52,313 nucleotides of DNA from positions 142 through 52,454 of the forward strand of contig PMYL01000033.1 of NCBI GenBank assembly GCA_003170825.1. Direction: 5' to 3'. The stretch is from Acidobacteriaceae bacterium. Lineage in GTDB: Bacteria > Acidobacteriota > Terriglobia > Terriglobales > Acidobacteriaceae. Below the pieces are notes generated by a model. That model worked only from the letters and a program-made list of their open reading frames with translations. It did not search any database and was not told where the DNA came from. The position numbers and the translations under genes are program-made. Of the stretch, positions 7,874 to 15,666 are shown in pieces (the first letter of the stretch is position 1; every line of letters begins with the position of its first letter).

Positions 7874-8293
7874 TCACGAGGCCGCCGCCAGCTCTGCCGG
7901 CGCCATCCGCAACGCGCCCTTGCGGGGACCGCGCTTGCGCGCGCTCATCACCTTGATCCGTTCCAGCAACTCCTGCGCCGAGCAGCTTTTCTTGGCCAGC
8001 AGCGCGTCGGCTGCGTGCATCTCGCCGCCCATCCTCTGCGGATCGCCCAGCAGAATCATGGGCACATGGGCCGCGATCTGCTTCAATCGGTCCACCAGTT
8101 GATTTCCATTCATCTGGGGCATGGCAAAATCGGCCAGCACCAGATCCACCTGGGTCCGGGCAAAGATGCCGATCGCCTCCTGCCCGTTGGTGGCCGAAAC
8201 TACCCGGTATCCGTTGGTTGCCAGCATGAACTTGAGTACGGAAAGCTCTTGTTCGTTGTCGTCTACGCAGAGAATCACTTTCTTTGGCCGCAT
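7874..8293 (-). CDS. Single-domain response regulator (CheY-like)
   Basis: A 139-residue receiver domain with the acidic pair D11-D12 (VILCVDDNEQE), phosphoacceptor D55 (LVLADFAMPQMNG) and a conserved Lys (ALLAKKSCSAQELL). The C-terminal extension after about residue 120 is short, basic and ends AELAAAS, with no output domain. The protein must therefore act by contact with a partner or as a phosphate relay. No kinase lies nearby. An AAGGAG sits about 15 bases before the ATG, further than usual. It is unrelated in tail to the Cys-rich regulator at 1016-1678. Confidence 0.88.
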   Translation of the reverse strand: MRPKKVILCVDDNEQELSVLKFMLATNGYRVVSATNGQEAIGIFARTQVDLVLADFAMPQMNGNQLVDRLKQIAAHVPMILLGDPQRMGGEMHAADALLAKKSCSAQELLERIKVMSARKRGPRKGALRMAPAELAAAS

Positions 8294-8944
8294 GATGAGG
8301 GGAAACTCCTTCGTTCAATTTCATTGGTGCATTGTCTGTGTCTGTCCGCCTGGCAACACTCCGCTCCTGCCCGCTCTTGTGGCTGGCTGGCGTAATGAAT
8401 TGCCGGGTCCGGCGACCGGAGACGAGGCAGCTGCATCCTGGTTGGTTCAACAACCCAAATATGGCCTGGCGTGAGGTGCGCGCAGCCCAGTGGGGGCGCG
8501 GCGTTCACGCAAAGCGGCATCGGGCAATCGCTGCACAGGAGGCTGACCATCGCTCGCGGTCAAATTGTGTTTGATGCCTAGGGCCAGGCCGGCAAAGGCG
8601 CCGGTTAAGTTGCTTCAATGAAACGCAACAATACGAGTCTTGGAGGCCGGTGGGAAGAGGGAAAGGGAGGCGAAATCCACCCTGAAAATCCCTATGAAAC
8701 AAATTAAAATTGGCTAAGGATTAACACTTACCGTCACTTGCAATTATGAAAGCCTGTTGAAAGCGTGTGCATTACGACAGGAAAAGCTGTCCCTTTGCCA
8801 CAAGAACGGTGCTGCCCGCCACGCGCACATCGGTGACCCTCGCCGATTCCACCCGTGCAGAGAGAAACAAATCGCTGGGCCGGCCGATCTCCACGCCACC
8901 CTCACGCCCTCGGCCTGCTCCATAGGTCCCTGCCCAGGCATCGC
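8294..8944. other. Intergenic region upstream of the small-RNA candidate
   Basis: About 650 bp with no convincing gene. The stretch 8690-8760 is clearly AT-richer than its surroundings and could hold a promoter for the minus-strand response regulator, although it lies 400 bp from its start. No frame here has both a ribosome-binding site and family-like sequence. Confidence 0.4.
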
Positions 8945-8973
8945 TTGACATGCCTCCGCCCAGGCTCTAGTCT
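8945..8973 (+). promoter_or_regulatory. Sigma70-type promoter for the small-RNA candidate
   Basis: A perfect -35 box TTGACA (8945-8950), a 17-bp spacer, and TAGTCT (8968-8973) as a weak -10 that keeps the key A at position 2 and T at position 6. The predicted start is near 8980. No open frame follows; the transcript would run into the intrinsic terminator at 9147-9176. Confidence 0.5.
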
Positions 8974-8979
8974 ACGTGT

Positions 8980-9176
8980 ATCCGGTGAGCCGCAGCTTGG
9001 TCGGTGTGCTCTCCCCGGCAAAGGATTCTTGTGGCCCATTTCTTCACTCCCGCGATGTGTATGTGCCGCTGCTGCTGTCAGGGCTGCTGCGCCGAGCGGG
9101 CGTGTCCTCTGGGCTAGATTCCGAAGAAAGAATCTGAACCCCACGACCCACCCGCCAGAAGGCGCGGTGGGTTTTT
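8980..9176 (+). ncRNA. Candidate structured small RNA (about 197 nt)
   Basis: The unit lies between a good promoter and a strong intrinsic terminator and has no coding frame of note. By eye it folds into three parts. A 5' hairpin (about 8991-9019) uses CCGG and GAG against CTC and CCGG. A long rod pairs GGATTCTT (9023-9030) with AAGAATCT (9128-9135), GGCCC (9033-9037) with GGGCT (9111-9115), and CAC-CCCGC (9045-9053) with GCGGG-GTG (9096-9104). The terminator hairpin follows. A rod with internal loops in an RNA of this size recalls 6S RNA, but I cannot confirm the family; another regulatory RNA is equally possible. Confidence 0.4.
9147..9176 (+). terminator. Intrinsic terminator
   Basis: CCCACC-CGCC, an AGAA loop, then GGCG-(C)-GGTGGG: a 10-bp stem with a single bulge, immediately followed by TTTTT. 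It closes the small-RNA candidate. A close relative of the same sequence is found at 9903-9931. Confidence 0.75.
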
Positions 9177-9181
9177 GCATT

Positions 9182-9284
9182 CAGTGGCCAGTAGTCAGTG
9201 GTCAGTTGTCAGTTAACCTCAGCGGGCGACCAGAGATCAGCCGTCAAGGTCGGGTTCTTACTGACCACTGACAACTGAAAACTG
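9182..9284. repeat. CAGTTGT/CAGTGGT heptad repeats in inverted orientation
   Basis: Heptads of the type CAGTGGT/CAGTTGT run from 9182 to 9214, and their reverse complement (ACTGACCACTGACAACTG) is at 9261-9278, directly before tRNA-Cys. A further copy, CACTGACAACTGACAAC, lies at 10337-10353. They could form a stem of some 20 bp with a 45-nt loop. Confidence 0.65.
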
Positions 9285-9293
9285 TTCTCACAT

Positions 9294-9366
9294 GCACCGG
9301 TGGCGAAGCGGCTAACGCGCAGGTCTGCAAAACCTGTATACGCGGGTTCAATTCCCGCCCGGTGCT
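9294..9366 (+). tRNA. tRNA-Cys (GCA)
   Basis: A complete cloverleaf can be drawn. The acceptor stem pairs GCACCGG (9294-9300) with CCGGTGC (9359-9365). The anticodon stem is CAGGT/ACCTG around the loop CTGCAAA, placing anticodon GCA at 9327-9329, and the T arm contains GGTTCAATTCC. The discriminator is U, as expected for cysteine tRNAs, and CCA is encoded at 9367-9369. Confidence 0.96.
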
Positions 9367-9388
9367 CCAGATTTTGAGCAACGACAAT

Positions 9389-9424
9389 AAGGGCCGCGCC
9401 TCGCGATGGGAGGCAGCGGCCCTT
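9389..9424. terminator. Bidirectional terminator between tRNA-Cys and the small minus-strand gene
   Basis: AAGGGCCGC (9389-9397) and GCGGCCCTT (9416-9424) form a perfect 9-bp stem, continued inwards by GCCTC/GAGGC. Outside the stem, both strands are T-rich (TTGTTGTTG on plus, TTATTGTCGTTG on minus). It lies between the 3' end of tRNA-Cys and the stop of the convergent gene at 9456. Confidence 0.65.
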
Positions 9425-9455
9425 GTTGTTGCCGGGGGTGGGGAAGCGCGGCGCC

Positions 9456-9767
9456 TCAGAGCGCGATCAGCGGCCGGGGAAGGCGCATCTGCGAGCGGTC
9501 GAGGAACAGCCTCATGCGCAGAGCCTCGGACCGCTGCATGGCCACCAGCCGCATCTGCCTGCGGATATGGTCGATGTCTTCGAGCAGGTCCAGCTGCGCC
9601 TCGTCGTGCTCGGAATCCCTCTCCAGCCGCGCGATCCTCTCTTCGATGGTGCGCCGAAACCGGGGACTGATTTCAAAACCTTCACTGCCGGCACAATTGA
9701 TGATCAAGGCAGACTCCTCGGGACTGGAATTCTTGAGCTTGAAAAATTTTTCATGGGGAGGCCTCAA
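9456..9767 (-). CDS. Small helical protein, unknown (about 103 aa)
   Basis: Not a family I recognise. The frame reads EGFEISPRFRRTIEERIARL and LDLLEDIDHIRRQMRLVAMQ: strongly charged, with heptad-like leucines that suggest a coiled coil over residues 35-75. The only suitable start is a TTG at 9767; the nearby ATG at 9754 is out of frame, and no clear ribosome-binding site is visible, so the 5' end is uncertain. It is convergent with tRNA-Cys and shares the hairpin at 9389-9424. Its composition looks protein-like, but a spurious frame cannot be excluded. Confidence 0.5.
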   Translation of the reverse strand: MRPPHEKFFKLKNSSPEESALIINCAGSEGFEISPRFRRTIEERIARLERDSEHDEAQLDLLEDIDHIRRQMRLVAMQRSEALRMRLFLDRSQMRLPRPLIAL

Positions 9768-10389
9768 GTTTTTCCCGCTTGTGCCGATCTTAGAGAAGAC
9801 TAACTCCAGGCGCCAGATTACCGTCGAACGAGACGGACGTAATGAAGTGTCCAGAAACAGGACAGTCCGGGCATTTTTAAGGCCTGTTTTTGCACAACTC
9901 GACCAACCCGCCAGAAGACGCGGTGGTTTTTGCGCCTTCAGGGAGCGGATATCCGTTGCCGGGGATCCGTTTTTGCCGACGACCGAAAACTGACAACTTT
10001 TTCCGGTGTTTTCCCGCTAGTTCTGCGGGGCTGGCGCAGTGCTCACGGGAGGGCGAGTCCGGCGAAGGGGCAAGCTGAGCCCCAGCCCGCCGTGGACAAT
10101 CCCGGCAGGCCGGACCATAAGACGGCAATTCCCAATCCGACATGCATGCTGGTCATTCAGACGGAATTCGGACCTCGAAGAAAGCATACCTGAACTGTTT
10201 CCGGACCGGCGGGCAACCTGCGCGGCTCTGTTGCGTCTGATACTCTGACGAGTGCAGCCTTGCTGGATAATTTCCGGCTGGCGCGGAGTGCATCCGCGGG
10301 CCGTTTATTCAGGGATCGGGAATCGGGGATCGGTTTTCACTGACAACTGACAACGGCAGGATGCGGCGTTCAGGGAGGACGGAATACCT
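9768..10389. other. Intergenic region upstream of the VWA gene
   Basis: 622 bp without a convincing gene. It contains a second copy of the terminator-like hairpin (9903-9931) and a copy of the CAGTTGT heptads (10337-10353). The last 30 bases hold the ribosome-binding site of the VWA gene. I found no clear promoter. Confidence 0.5.
9903..9931 (+). terminator. Terminator-like hairpin, paralogue of 9147-9176
   Basis: The core CCCGCCAGAAGACGCGGTGG followed by TTTTT differs only slightly from the terminator at 9147-9176. The stem is weaker because of mismatches, and no plus-strand gene ends here, so it may be a duplicated relic. Confidence 0.45.
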
Positions 10390-11700
10390 GTGAAGCTTGG
10401 TTTAGTGGCAATAGCGCTGGCGGCGCTCCTGAGTTCGAGCCTTGCGGCTCTGGCCCAACAACAGCCATCCACCGTGCCCGATGCTCCTGCGCCCCAGGCG
10501 CCCCCGCCTTTGACGGGCATGGACGGCACCCCGATTACGCCCGGCAAGGGTGTGGCGAATGAGCCGGCCGCACCCAGTTCGTCCTCCGCCACTCCGAACC
10601 AGCAGCAGGCCCCGGCCAGCAACCAGGCGCCCTCCACCCAGGGCAAGGACGAGATCCAGGCCACTCCTCCGGAGATGCCCGCGGCCGGAGAAGGCATGGC
10701 TGCGCTCACGCGATTCGTCCTGAACGTGAACTTCGTCGAAGTTCCGGTCAGCGTCAAGGACTCGAAGGGAAAACTGGTCGCCGGCCTCACCTTCCGTGAC
10801 TTCAAGGTATACGAGAACGACACGCGCGAGCCACTGTCGCTGTTCACCGTGGATGCGGCCCCGCTTTCGATCGCCTTTGTCATCGACCAGAGCCTGACCT
10901 CCGACGTCATGGCCAAGGTGAACAACTCCCTGGGCGCCATCCAGGGCGCGCTCACCCCCTATGACGAAGCGGCGGTCTTTTCTTACAGCAACGGAACCCA
11001 GGAGCGCACCGGCTTTACCGGGGCTCAGAGCAACCGTCTGCCCGCCGTGCTGGCCCTGACCAAGGAGACCGGAAGTGACATGCAGGTGCCGTTCAACAGC
11101 GGTCCGCTGGCAGGCTGCAACATCCGCGAGAACGGCAACTGCGTCGATCCCAACCTGCAGCCCGGACGCTCGACCGGCAGCGGCTCGTTCATCACCATCC
11201 CCAAGGAGATTCACACCCTCAACGACGCAATCCTGGCCGCCGCCAAGGAGCTGTCTACCCGCCCCAAGGGCCGCCGCCGCATTATCTACGTCATCTCCGA
11301 CGGCAAGGAGTACGGCAGCAAGGCTACCGTCAAGGAGGTGGTGCGCTACCTGGAGACCAACAAGATCGCCGTCTATGGCACGCTGGTGGGCGACTCCGCC
11401 CGCTGGGGCGAGGGCTACCTGAGTAAATTCCACCTGCCCTTCACCATGTACGACAACGTCTTGTACAAGTACATCGCGGCCACCGGCGGCACGGCAGACT
11501 CCGAGCGCGGCGTGGACGGCATCGAAAAGAGCTACGCCAAGATCGCCGAGGAAGCGCGCAACCAGTACACCCTGGGCTATCTCAGCCACGAATCGATCTA
11601 CGACGGCAAGTACCGCAAGATCGATGTGCGCGTCGACCGGCCCGGCCTTGAGGTGATCTCCAAGCTAGGCTATTACCCCTCCGCGCAGGATTCTCACTAG
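10390..11700 (+). CDS. Secreted VWFA-related acidobacterial protein
   Basis: The start is a GTG preceded by AGGGAGGA. A signal peptide (MKLGLVAIALAALLSSSLAA, cleavage near LAQQ) is followed by about 80 residues of Pro/Ala/Gln-rich linker. The domain from about residue 110 begins NVNFVEVPVSVKDSKGKLVA and contains the metal-site segment FVIDQSLTSD, then GRRRIIYVISDGKEYGS and a C-terminal YTLGYLSHESIYDGKYRKID. This order fits the VWFA-related domain found in many copies in acidobacterial genomes. These proteins are presumed to be exported and to bind partners through a metal-ion-dependent adhesion site. It is followed two bases later by a transporter gene, so the two are probably cotranscribed. 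Confidence 0.92.
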   Translation: MKLGLVAIALAALLSSSLAALAQQQPSTVPDAPAPQAPPPLTGMDGTPITPGKGVANEPAAPSSSSATPNQQQAPASNQAPSTQGKDEIQATPPEMPAAGEGMAALTRFVLNVNFVEVPVSVKDSKGKLVAGLTFRDFKVYENDTREPLSLFTVDAAPLSIAFVIDQSLTSDVMAKVNNSLGAIQGALTPYDEAAVFSYSNGTQERTGFTGAQSNRLPAVLALTKETGSDMQVPFNSGPLAGCNIRENGNCVDPNLQPGRSTGSGSFITIPKEIHTLNDAILAAAKELSTRPKGRRRIIYVISDGKEYGSKATVKEVVRYLETNKIAVYGTLVGDSARWGEGYLSKFHLPFTMYDNVLYKYIAATGGTADSERGVDGIEKSYAKIAEEARNQYTLGYLSHESIYDGKYRKIDVRVDRPGLEVISKLGYYPSAQDSH

Positions 11701-11702
11701 TT

Positions 11703-12563
11703 GTGACCTCTTCGGGAGCCGCCGCGGGCCTGGGATTGATGTCGGCCGCCACCTGGGGCGGCTCGGACTTTGTCGGCGGCGTGGGCGCGCGCCGCGCTCC
11801 CGCATTACTGGTGGTCGCCTCCGGCCACATCTTCTCTTTTCTCGTGCTATTGGCCGTCTGCCTGGGAATTCGGCTTGCCGTGCCCGGCCCGCACTATCTC
11901 TTCTATGCCGCCTTGGGCGGCTTTGAGGGTTCGCTGGCGCTGGCCCTTTTTTATCGCGCGCTGGCCATGGGCGCCATGGGGCTGACCGCGGCCCTCACCG
12001 GCCTGCTCACCGCCCTCGTTCCCGTCACCTTTTCTCTCTTTCACGACGGCTTGCCCAACCCGTTGGCCGCCGTAGGATTGGCGATGGGCCTGGCCGCTAT
12101 CTGGCTGATTACCCACGCACCCGCCGCCAAGAGCCCTGGAATGAAGCCAACGGCCACGCCGCCGGCCGCGCTCCTACTGGGTGCGCTCGCGGGGGTTGGA
12201 TTTGGAACGCAGTTGATTCTCTTCAAATTGGCCAGCGGAGGCGGCATGTTATGGGTCATGACCTCTGCCCGCGCCGCCGGCAGTCTGGCCATGCTCCTGG
12301 TTCTCTTCGCAATGCCGCCCAAAGCGCCATGGCGGGGCTTCTGGCTCACCGGCATCGCGGCCGGAGCGCTGGATACGATCGGCAATCTCTTCTATCTCCA
12401 GGCCACCCGCTTTGGACGGCTGGATGTGTCCGCGCTGGTCTGCTCGCTCTACCCCGCCGGCACCATCCTGCTGGCCGCGCTGGTCCTGCGCGAGTGGCCC
12501 ACTCGCCGCCAGATGGCCGGCATGGGGCTGGCCCTGGCTGCCGTGGTGCTGCTCAGCGTATAG
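11703..12563 (+). CDS. EamA/DMT-family transporter
   Basis: A 286-residue integral membrane protein with about ten hydrophobic helices in two homologous halves. Each half opens in EamA style (LGLMSAATWGGSDFVGG and LLGALAGVGFGTQLILFKLA), and the second ends PAGTILLAALVLREWPTRRQ, a very typical EamA segment. Such proteins export metabolites or drugs; the substrate cannot be read from the sequence. Translation appears to begin at a GTG at 11703, two bases after the stop of the VWA gene, with only a weak site upstream, so it probably depends on translational coupling. Confidence 0.9.
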   Translation: MTSSGAAAGLGLMSAATWGGSDFVGGVGARRAPALLVVASGHIFSFLVLLAVCLGIRLAVPGPHYLFYAALGGFEGSLALALFYRALAMGAMGLTAALTGLLTALVPVTFSLFHDGLPNPLAAVGLAMGLAAIWLITHAPAAKSPGMKPTATPPAALLLGALAGVGFGTQLILFKLASGGGMLWVMTSARAAGSLAMLLVLFAMPPKAPWRGFWLTGIAAGALDTIGNLFYLQATRFGRLDVSALVCSLYPAGTILLAALVLREWPTRRQMAGMGLALAAVVLLSV

Positions 12564-12724
12564 GGCCTGCCAGCAGGCCGTGGACGCACAAAAGGCCTGC
12601 GCATCTGCACAGACCTCTCAATTTGTATGAAATCAAAGACCGCGCAACTGCAACCGCCAATTGCAGATCCGGCTCGAAACCCGGCCCAGAGCCGCTGCGC
12701 CGCGGATTGCTTTCGTTGCGAGCC

Positions 12725-12952
12725 TTACTTAGGCTCGATCGGCGTTGAGGCCGGTGGCGCGGGAGCCACATTCTGCTGCTGCACGCCCGGCGCAGGAGGA
12801 GCGGGCTCGGTCACGCCTTTCAGCCCTTCCTTAAAGCCCTTCAAGCCTTCGCCCAGTCCCTTGCCCAACTCCGGCAGCCGCTTGGCGCCGAACAGCAGGA
12901 ATGCAACAACAGCAAGAACTAGCAGGTGCCACGGCTGAAGCAGATCGCCCAT
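12725..12952 (-). CDS. tatA: TatA/E-family twin-arginine translocase subunit
   Basis: The 75-residue product begins MGDLLQPWHLLVLAVVAFLL, an N-terminal membrane helix, then FGAKRLPELGKGLGEGLKGF, the hallmark FG hinge and amphipathic helix of TatA. A Pro/Ala-rich tail (PPAPGVQQQN) follows. TatA oligomers form the channel that exports folded twin-arginine substrates. The ATG at 12952 is taken rather than the in-frame one at 12997, because the shorter form has the canonical N-terminus. No tatB or tatC lies alongside. The 163-residue unknown gene is upstream on the same strand. Confidence 0.95.
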   Translation of the reverse strand: MGDLLQPWHLLVLAVVAFLLFGAKRLPELGKGLGEGLKGFKEGLKGVTEPAPPAPGVQQQNVAPAPPASTPIEPK

Positions 12953-13109
12953 TGTCTCATCCTCCGCGCGCCGCGCTGAACCGGCGCACTCTATCACTGG
13001 TTATTGTCGCACAAAGCCGGAGTTCCGCGCAGGCCCGGTAATGGGATTAGCCCCACGGGCCGATTACGCACTTCTGCCGCGCAAGCGGCGTCTGCCCCAC
13101 CGCAGGTGG

Positions 13110-13601
13110 TCAGTTCACCTGCGCCGGCTTGCCCAGCCTCTCGGTCACCATGGCGTAGAAGGCGCGCAGGTCTTCCTCTTCGCCCATGGTCAGCCGGCGA
13201 TAGACCTTCAGCAGCGGAAACAGCCGCGAGCCGCGCACCTCCACGGCCGGAACCGCAACCGCGCCGCCGACCGGGGTCCCCAGGAAGCGGTCTTTGCTTC
13301 CTGGGGTGGTGCCGGGATACGGGGTCATCTCCCAGCCGCCGGCATAGCGCCGCCGCAGCACCTCGCCCAGGTAGCTGCCCCAAAGCCGCACCTCGAAGTC
13401 CAGGTCCAGTTCCGGGCTCTCGCTGACCAGAACCAGGATCTCGTCCAGCCCATCAATGGATTCAGACGTAAAGTCCAGCTTCTGCCGGAACTCGCGCTTG
13501 GCGCACGCCTCCGCCGCTTGCGCATAGCCCTCCATCATCGCTCCCAGATCGGGGTAAGCCACCGATTCCAGACGTTTGCGCAGATCGGTAGGGTTTCTCA
13601 T
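13110..13601 (-). CDS. Conserved hypothetical protein (163 aa)
   Basis: Not recognised as a named family. The protein is soluble and acidic (ESIDGLDEILVLVSESPELD), with an aromatic-glycine segment LWGSYLGEVLRRRYAGGWEM reminiscent of small proteins with a DUF3806-like fold; that resemblance is an impression only. There is no signal peptide. The ATG at 13601 has no strong ribosome-binding site. It lies upstream of tatA on the same strand and is divergent from the thioredoxin-like gene, with 102 bp between their starts. Confidence 0.75.
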   Translation of the reverse strand: MRNPTDLRKRLESVAYPDLGAMMEGYAQAAEACAKREFRQKLDFTSESIDGLDEILVLVSESPELDLDFEVRLWGSYLGEVLRRRYAGGWEMTPYPGTTPGSKDRFLGTPVGGAVAVPAVEVRGSRLFPLLKVYRRLTMGEEEDLRAFYAMVTERLGKPAQVN

Positions 13602-13703
13602 CCAACCACCAGAGTAAATGCCCCCGCGCCGTCAAGGGGGCATGAAAAATGGAACCGCATGGCACGTTTGTGTCAGACTGAAATCAGTTGTGGAGGGTCC
13701 TCC

Positions 13704-14219
13704 TTGAAGAAAGTCAAGCTCCTCGCCCTGGCCGCCGTGGTGGCCCTTGCCGCCGCGCTGGCCCTGGCTGCCGGCGCCGCCAACTCCGCCGGCCGCGACA
13801 TCTATCCCGATCCGGCGCAGGCCAAAGCCGACCTTGCCGCCGCCCTCAAGACCGCCGCCGCGACCCACAAGCGCATCCTGCTTGATTTTGGCGGCAACTG
13901 GTGCCCCGACTGCCAGGTGCTGGATCTCTACTTCCACGACGCCAAAAACCGGCCCATTCTGGAAGCCAACTTCATCCTGGTCCATGTGAACATCGGGCAT
14001 ATGGACGCAAATGTCGACATCGCCGAAAAATACGAGATTCCTCTCCGGCGAGGCGTGCCCGCGCTGGCCGTCCTCAGCGAGAAGGGGACGCTGCTCTACA
14101 GCCAGAAGGGCGGCGAGTTTGAAGCCATGCGTAGCATGGAATCCTCGACCGTCACCAGCTTCCTGGTGCAATGGAAGCTCGTCCAGCCCGGCTGCTCTGC
14201 TGTGATGGTGACCTGCTAG
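13704..14219 (+). CDS. Exported thioredoxin-like protein
   Basis: The product has an N-terminal signal peptide or anchor (MKKVKLLALAAVVALAAALA) and then a thioredoxin fold: HKRILLDFGGNWCPDCQVLD carries the redox-active CPDC, and RRGVPALAVLSEKGTLLYS contains the cis-proline loop. The start is a TTG with GGAGGGT five bases upstream; the frame is open much further upstream (to 13041), but there it only overlaps the divergent gene. Near the C-terminus two more cysteines occur (PGCSAVMVTC). It probably reduces or isomerises disulfides in the periplasm. Length (171 aa) suits the DUF953/thioredoxin_7-type group. Confidence 0.9.
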   Translation: MKKVKLLALAAVVALAAALALAAGAANSAGRDIYPDPAQAKADLAAALKTAAATHKRILLDFGGNWCPDCQVLDLYFHDAKNRPILEANFILVHVNIGHMDANVDIAEKYEIPLRRGVPALAVLSEKGTLLYSQKGGEFEAMRSMESSTVTSFLVQWKLVQPGCSAVMVTC

Positions 14220-14252
14220 AGCCGGAGCTTCGCTGCCCGGCGGGGATCCGCT

Positions 14253-14879
14253 TCAGCTGATCGGCGCCAAATGCTTGGTCTTCGAGTAGGTATAGATAAT
14301 GCGGTGGGCCACGGTGATGGTGGAGAGCACGGCCATCACCCACAGCACCGGGGCCATCACTCCCCAATGGTTGAAAAGGGCGCCCAGAAGGATGAGCACG
14401 ACGCGCTCCGGCCGCTCCATGAAGCCCACCTTGCACTGGCCGATGAGGGCTTCGGCGCGGGCGCGCGTATAGCTGACCATCAGCGAGGTCACCATGACGA
14501 AGGCCACCAGCACCACGTACCTGAACCTGTTAATGCGGCCGTAGTAGACCAGTAACCCGAAAAACAGCACCACATCCGAGTAACGGTCGATCACCGAGTC
14601 GAAGAAGGAGCCGAAGACGGTGACCTGGTTGTTGCGGCGGGCCACGCGGCCGTCCACCATGTCGAAGATTCCGGCGCCGAAGATCACCATGCCCGCATAG
14701 AAAAACATGCGGCCGGAGTTGGTGGCATTGGCGTGGCCAAACAGAAACGCGGCCACGATGTTGATGACCAGGCCGATGAACGTAAGCACGTTGGGGGAGA
14801 TGCGGGTCAGCGCCAAGCCGTGCACAATGCGGTCGAGAAGCCAGCCGCAGGCGCGGCCAAAAGCGCTGGTCCAGGTCAT
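14253..14879 (-). CDS. CDP-alcohol phosphatidyltransferase
   Basis: A 208-residue membrane protein with about six helices. The family motif D-x2-D-G-x2-A-R-x8-G-x3-D-x3-D is complete: DMVDGRVAR (D73, D76), G90, then FFDSVIDR (D94, D98). These aspartates bind the metal ions that transfer a phosphatidyl group from CDP-diacylglycerol to an alcohol. Whether the acceptor is glycerol-3-phosphate (PgsA), inositol-phosphate or another alcohol cannot be told from sequence alone. It is the last of three minus-strand genes, 11 bp behind greA. Confidence 0.93.
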   Translation of the reverse strand: MTWTSAFGRACGWLLDRIVHGLALTRISPNVLTFIGLVINIVAAFLFGHANATNSGRMFFYAGMVIFGAGIFDMVDGRVARRNNQVTVFGSFFDSVIDRYSDVVLFFGLLVYYGRINRFRYVVLVAFVMVTSLMVSYTRARAEALIGQCKVGFMERPERVVLILLGALFNHWGVMAPVLWVMAVLSTITVAHRIIYTYSKTKHLAPIS

Positions 14880-14890
14880 GCCAATCTTCC

Positions 14891-15406
14891 TTATTTCTCT
14901 ATGCCGGCGGCGGCGCCGTTTTCCTTTTCGCCCGCGCCCGCTTCATCGTGAATGGTGGTCAGTTTCAGTATCTCAAGCTCGCGCTTGCCGTTAGGAGTGA
15001 CGATGGTGGCGATGTCGCCCACCCGCCTGCCCACCAGGCCGCGGCCAATGGGCGAGGTCGTCGAGATCAGCCCCTTCGACACGTCGGACTCCTCGCTGGT
15101 CACCAGGCGGTAGACGATCTCCTCGTCCTTGGTCGAGTCGTAGACCACAATCGTCGAGCCAAAGCCGGCCTTGTCCCTGGGAATGTTGGTCAGGTTCACA
15201 AGCGAGAGCTCGGCCATGCGCCTCTTGAGCTGGCCCAGGCGCGCATCCACAAAAGTCTGGCGCTGCTTGGCCATGTGATACTCGGCGTTCTCAGAGAGGT
15301 CTCCCATGGCTACGGCCTTCTTGATCTCGGCGGGAAGATCGTGGCTGAGCTCGCGCTCAAGGAGAGCGATCTCTGCGAGAAGCTTCTTTTTGATGTGCTC
15401 GGGCAT
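14891..15406 (-). CDS. greA: Transcription elongation factor GreA
   Basis: The ATG at 15406 gives 171 residues. The N-terminal coiled coil contains the tip motif GDLSENAEYHMAKQRQ with the catalytic acidic pair (about D36 and E39), which stimulates cleavage of backtracked RNA in the RNA polymerase secondary channel. The C-terminal domain has SPIGRGLVGRRVGDIATIVT and KRELEILKLTTI, typical of GreA. The tail is slightly long (GAGEKENGAAAGIEK). No strong ribosome-binding site precedes 15406; the frame stays open to an ATG at 15628, adding a hydrophobic N-terminus, but that form is considered unlikely. Gene order is ruvX - greA - phosphatidyltransferase. Confidence 0.95.
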   Translation of the reverse strand: MPEHIKKKLLAEIALLERELSHDLPAEIKKAVAMGDLSENAEYHMAKQRQTFVDARLGQLKRRMAELSLVNLTNIPRDKAGFGSTIVVYDSTKDEEIVYRLVTSEESDVSKGLISTTSPIGRGLVGRRVGDIATIVTPNGKRELEILKLTTIHDEAGAGEKENGAAAGIEK

Positions 15407-15630
15407 CCGGGGTCCATGGCGGGGAGCGGGGTTACTCAATCCGCGGGAGATGAAAGAACTTGACTTCTCATTATACGCGGCAGACGCGGAAGCCTCGCCG
15501 GGGGCTTCGGCGGGGTTTTCTTCCGCCCCATACCTCCCTCGTCGCCGGCACATTTCCCGCTTTTGCAGCCAGGTCTCGATCCTGATGATAGAGAAGGCCA
15601 ACGCCAACAGCACGAGGATGACGACCATGA

Positions 15631-15666
15631 ACTATTCCCTATTCCCTATTCCCTGTTCCCTGTTCC
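15631..15666. repeat. Heptad repeat (TATTCCC/TGTTCCC), third copy
   Basis: Five tandem heptads, the same units as at 7712-7746 and 7837-7867. This copy overlaps the end of ruvX and, read on the minus strand, encodes its last residues (EQGTGNRE) and stop codon, so a repeat has become part of a gene end. Confidence 0.75.

Noticed and set aside
10402..11589. 395-codon minus-strand frame opposite the VWA gene
   Set aside because: Antisense of a well-supported VWFA-type gene; low-complexity Gly/Val/Arg composition and no family similarity.
13041..13703. Upstream extension of the thioredoxin-like frame
   Set aside because: It overlaps the divergent 163-residue gene and lacks a ribosome-binding site; the TTG at 13704 has one and precedes a normal signal peptide.
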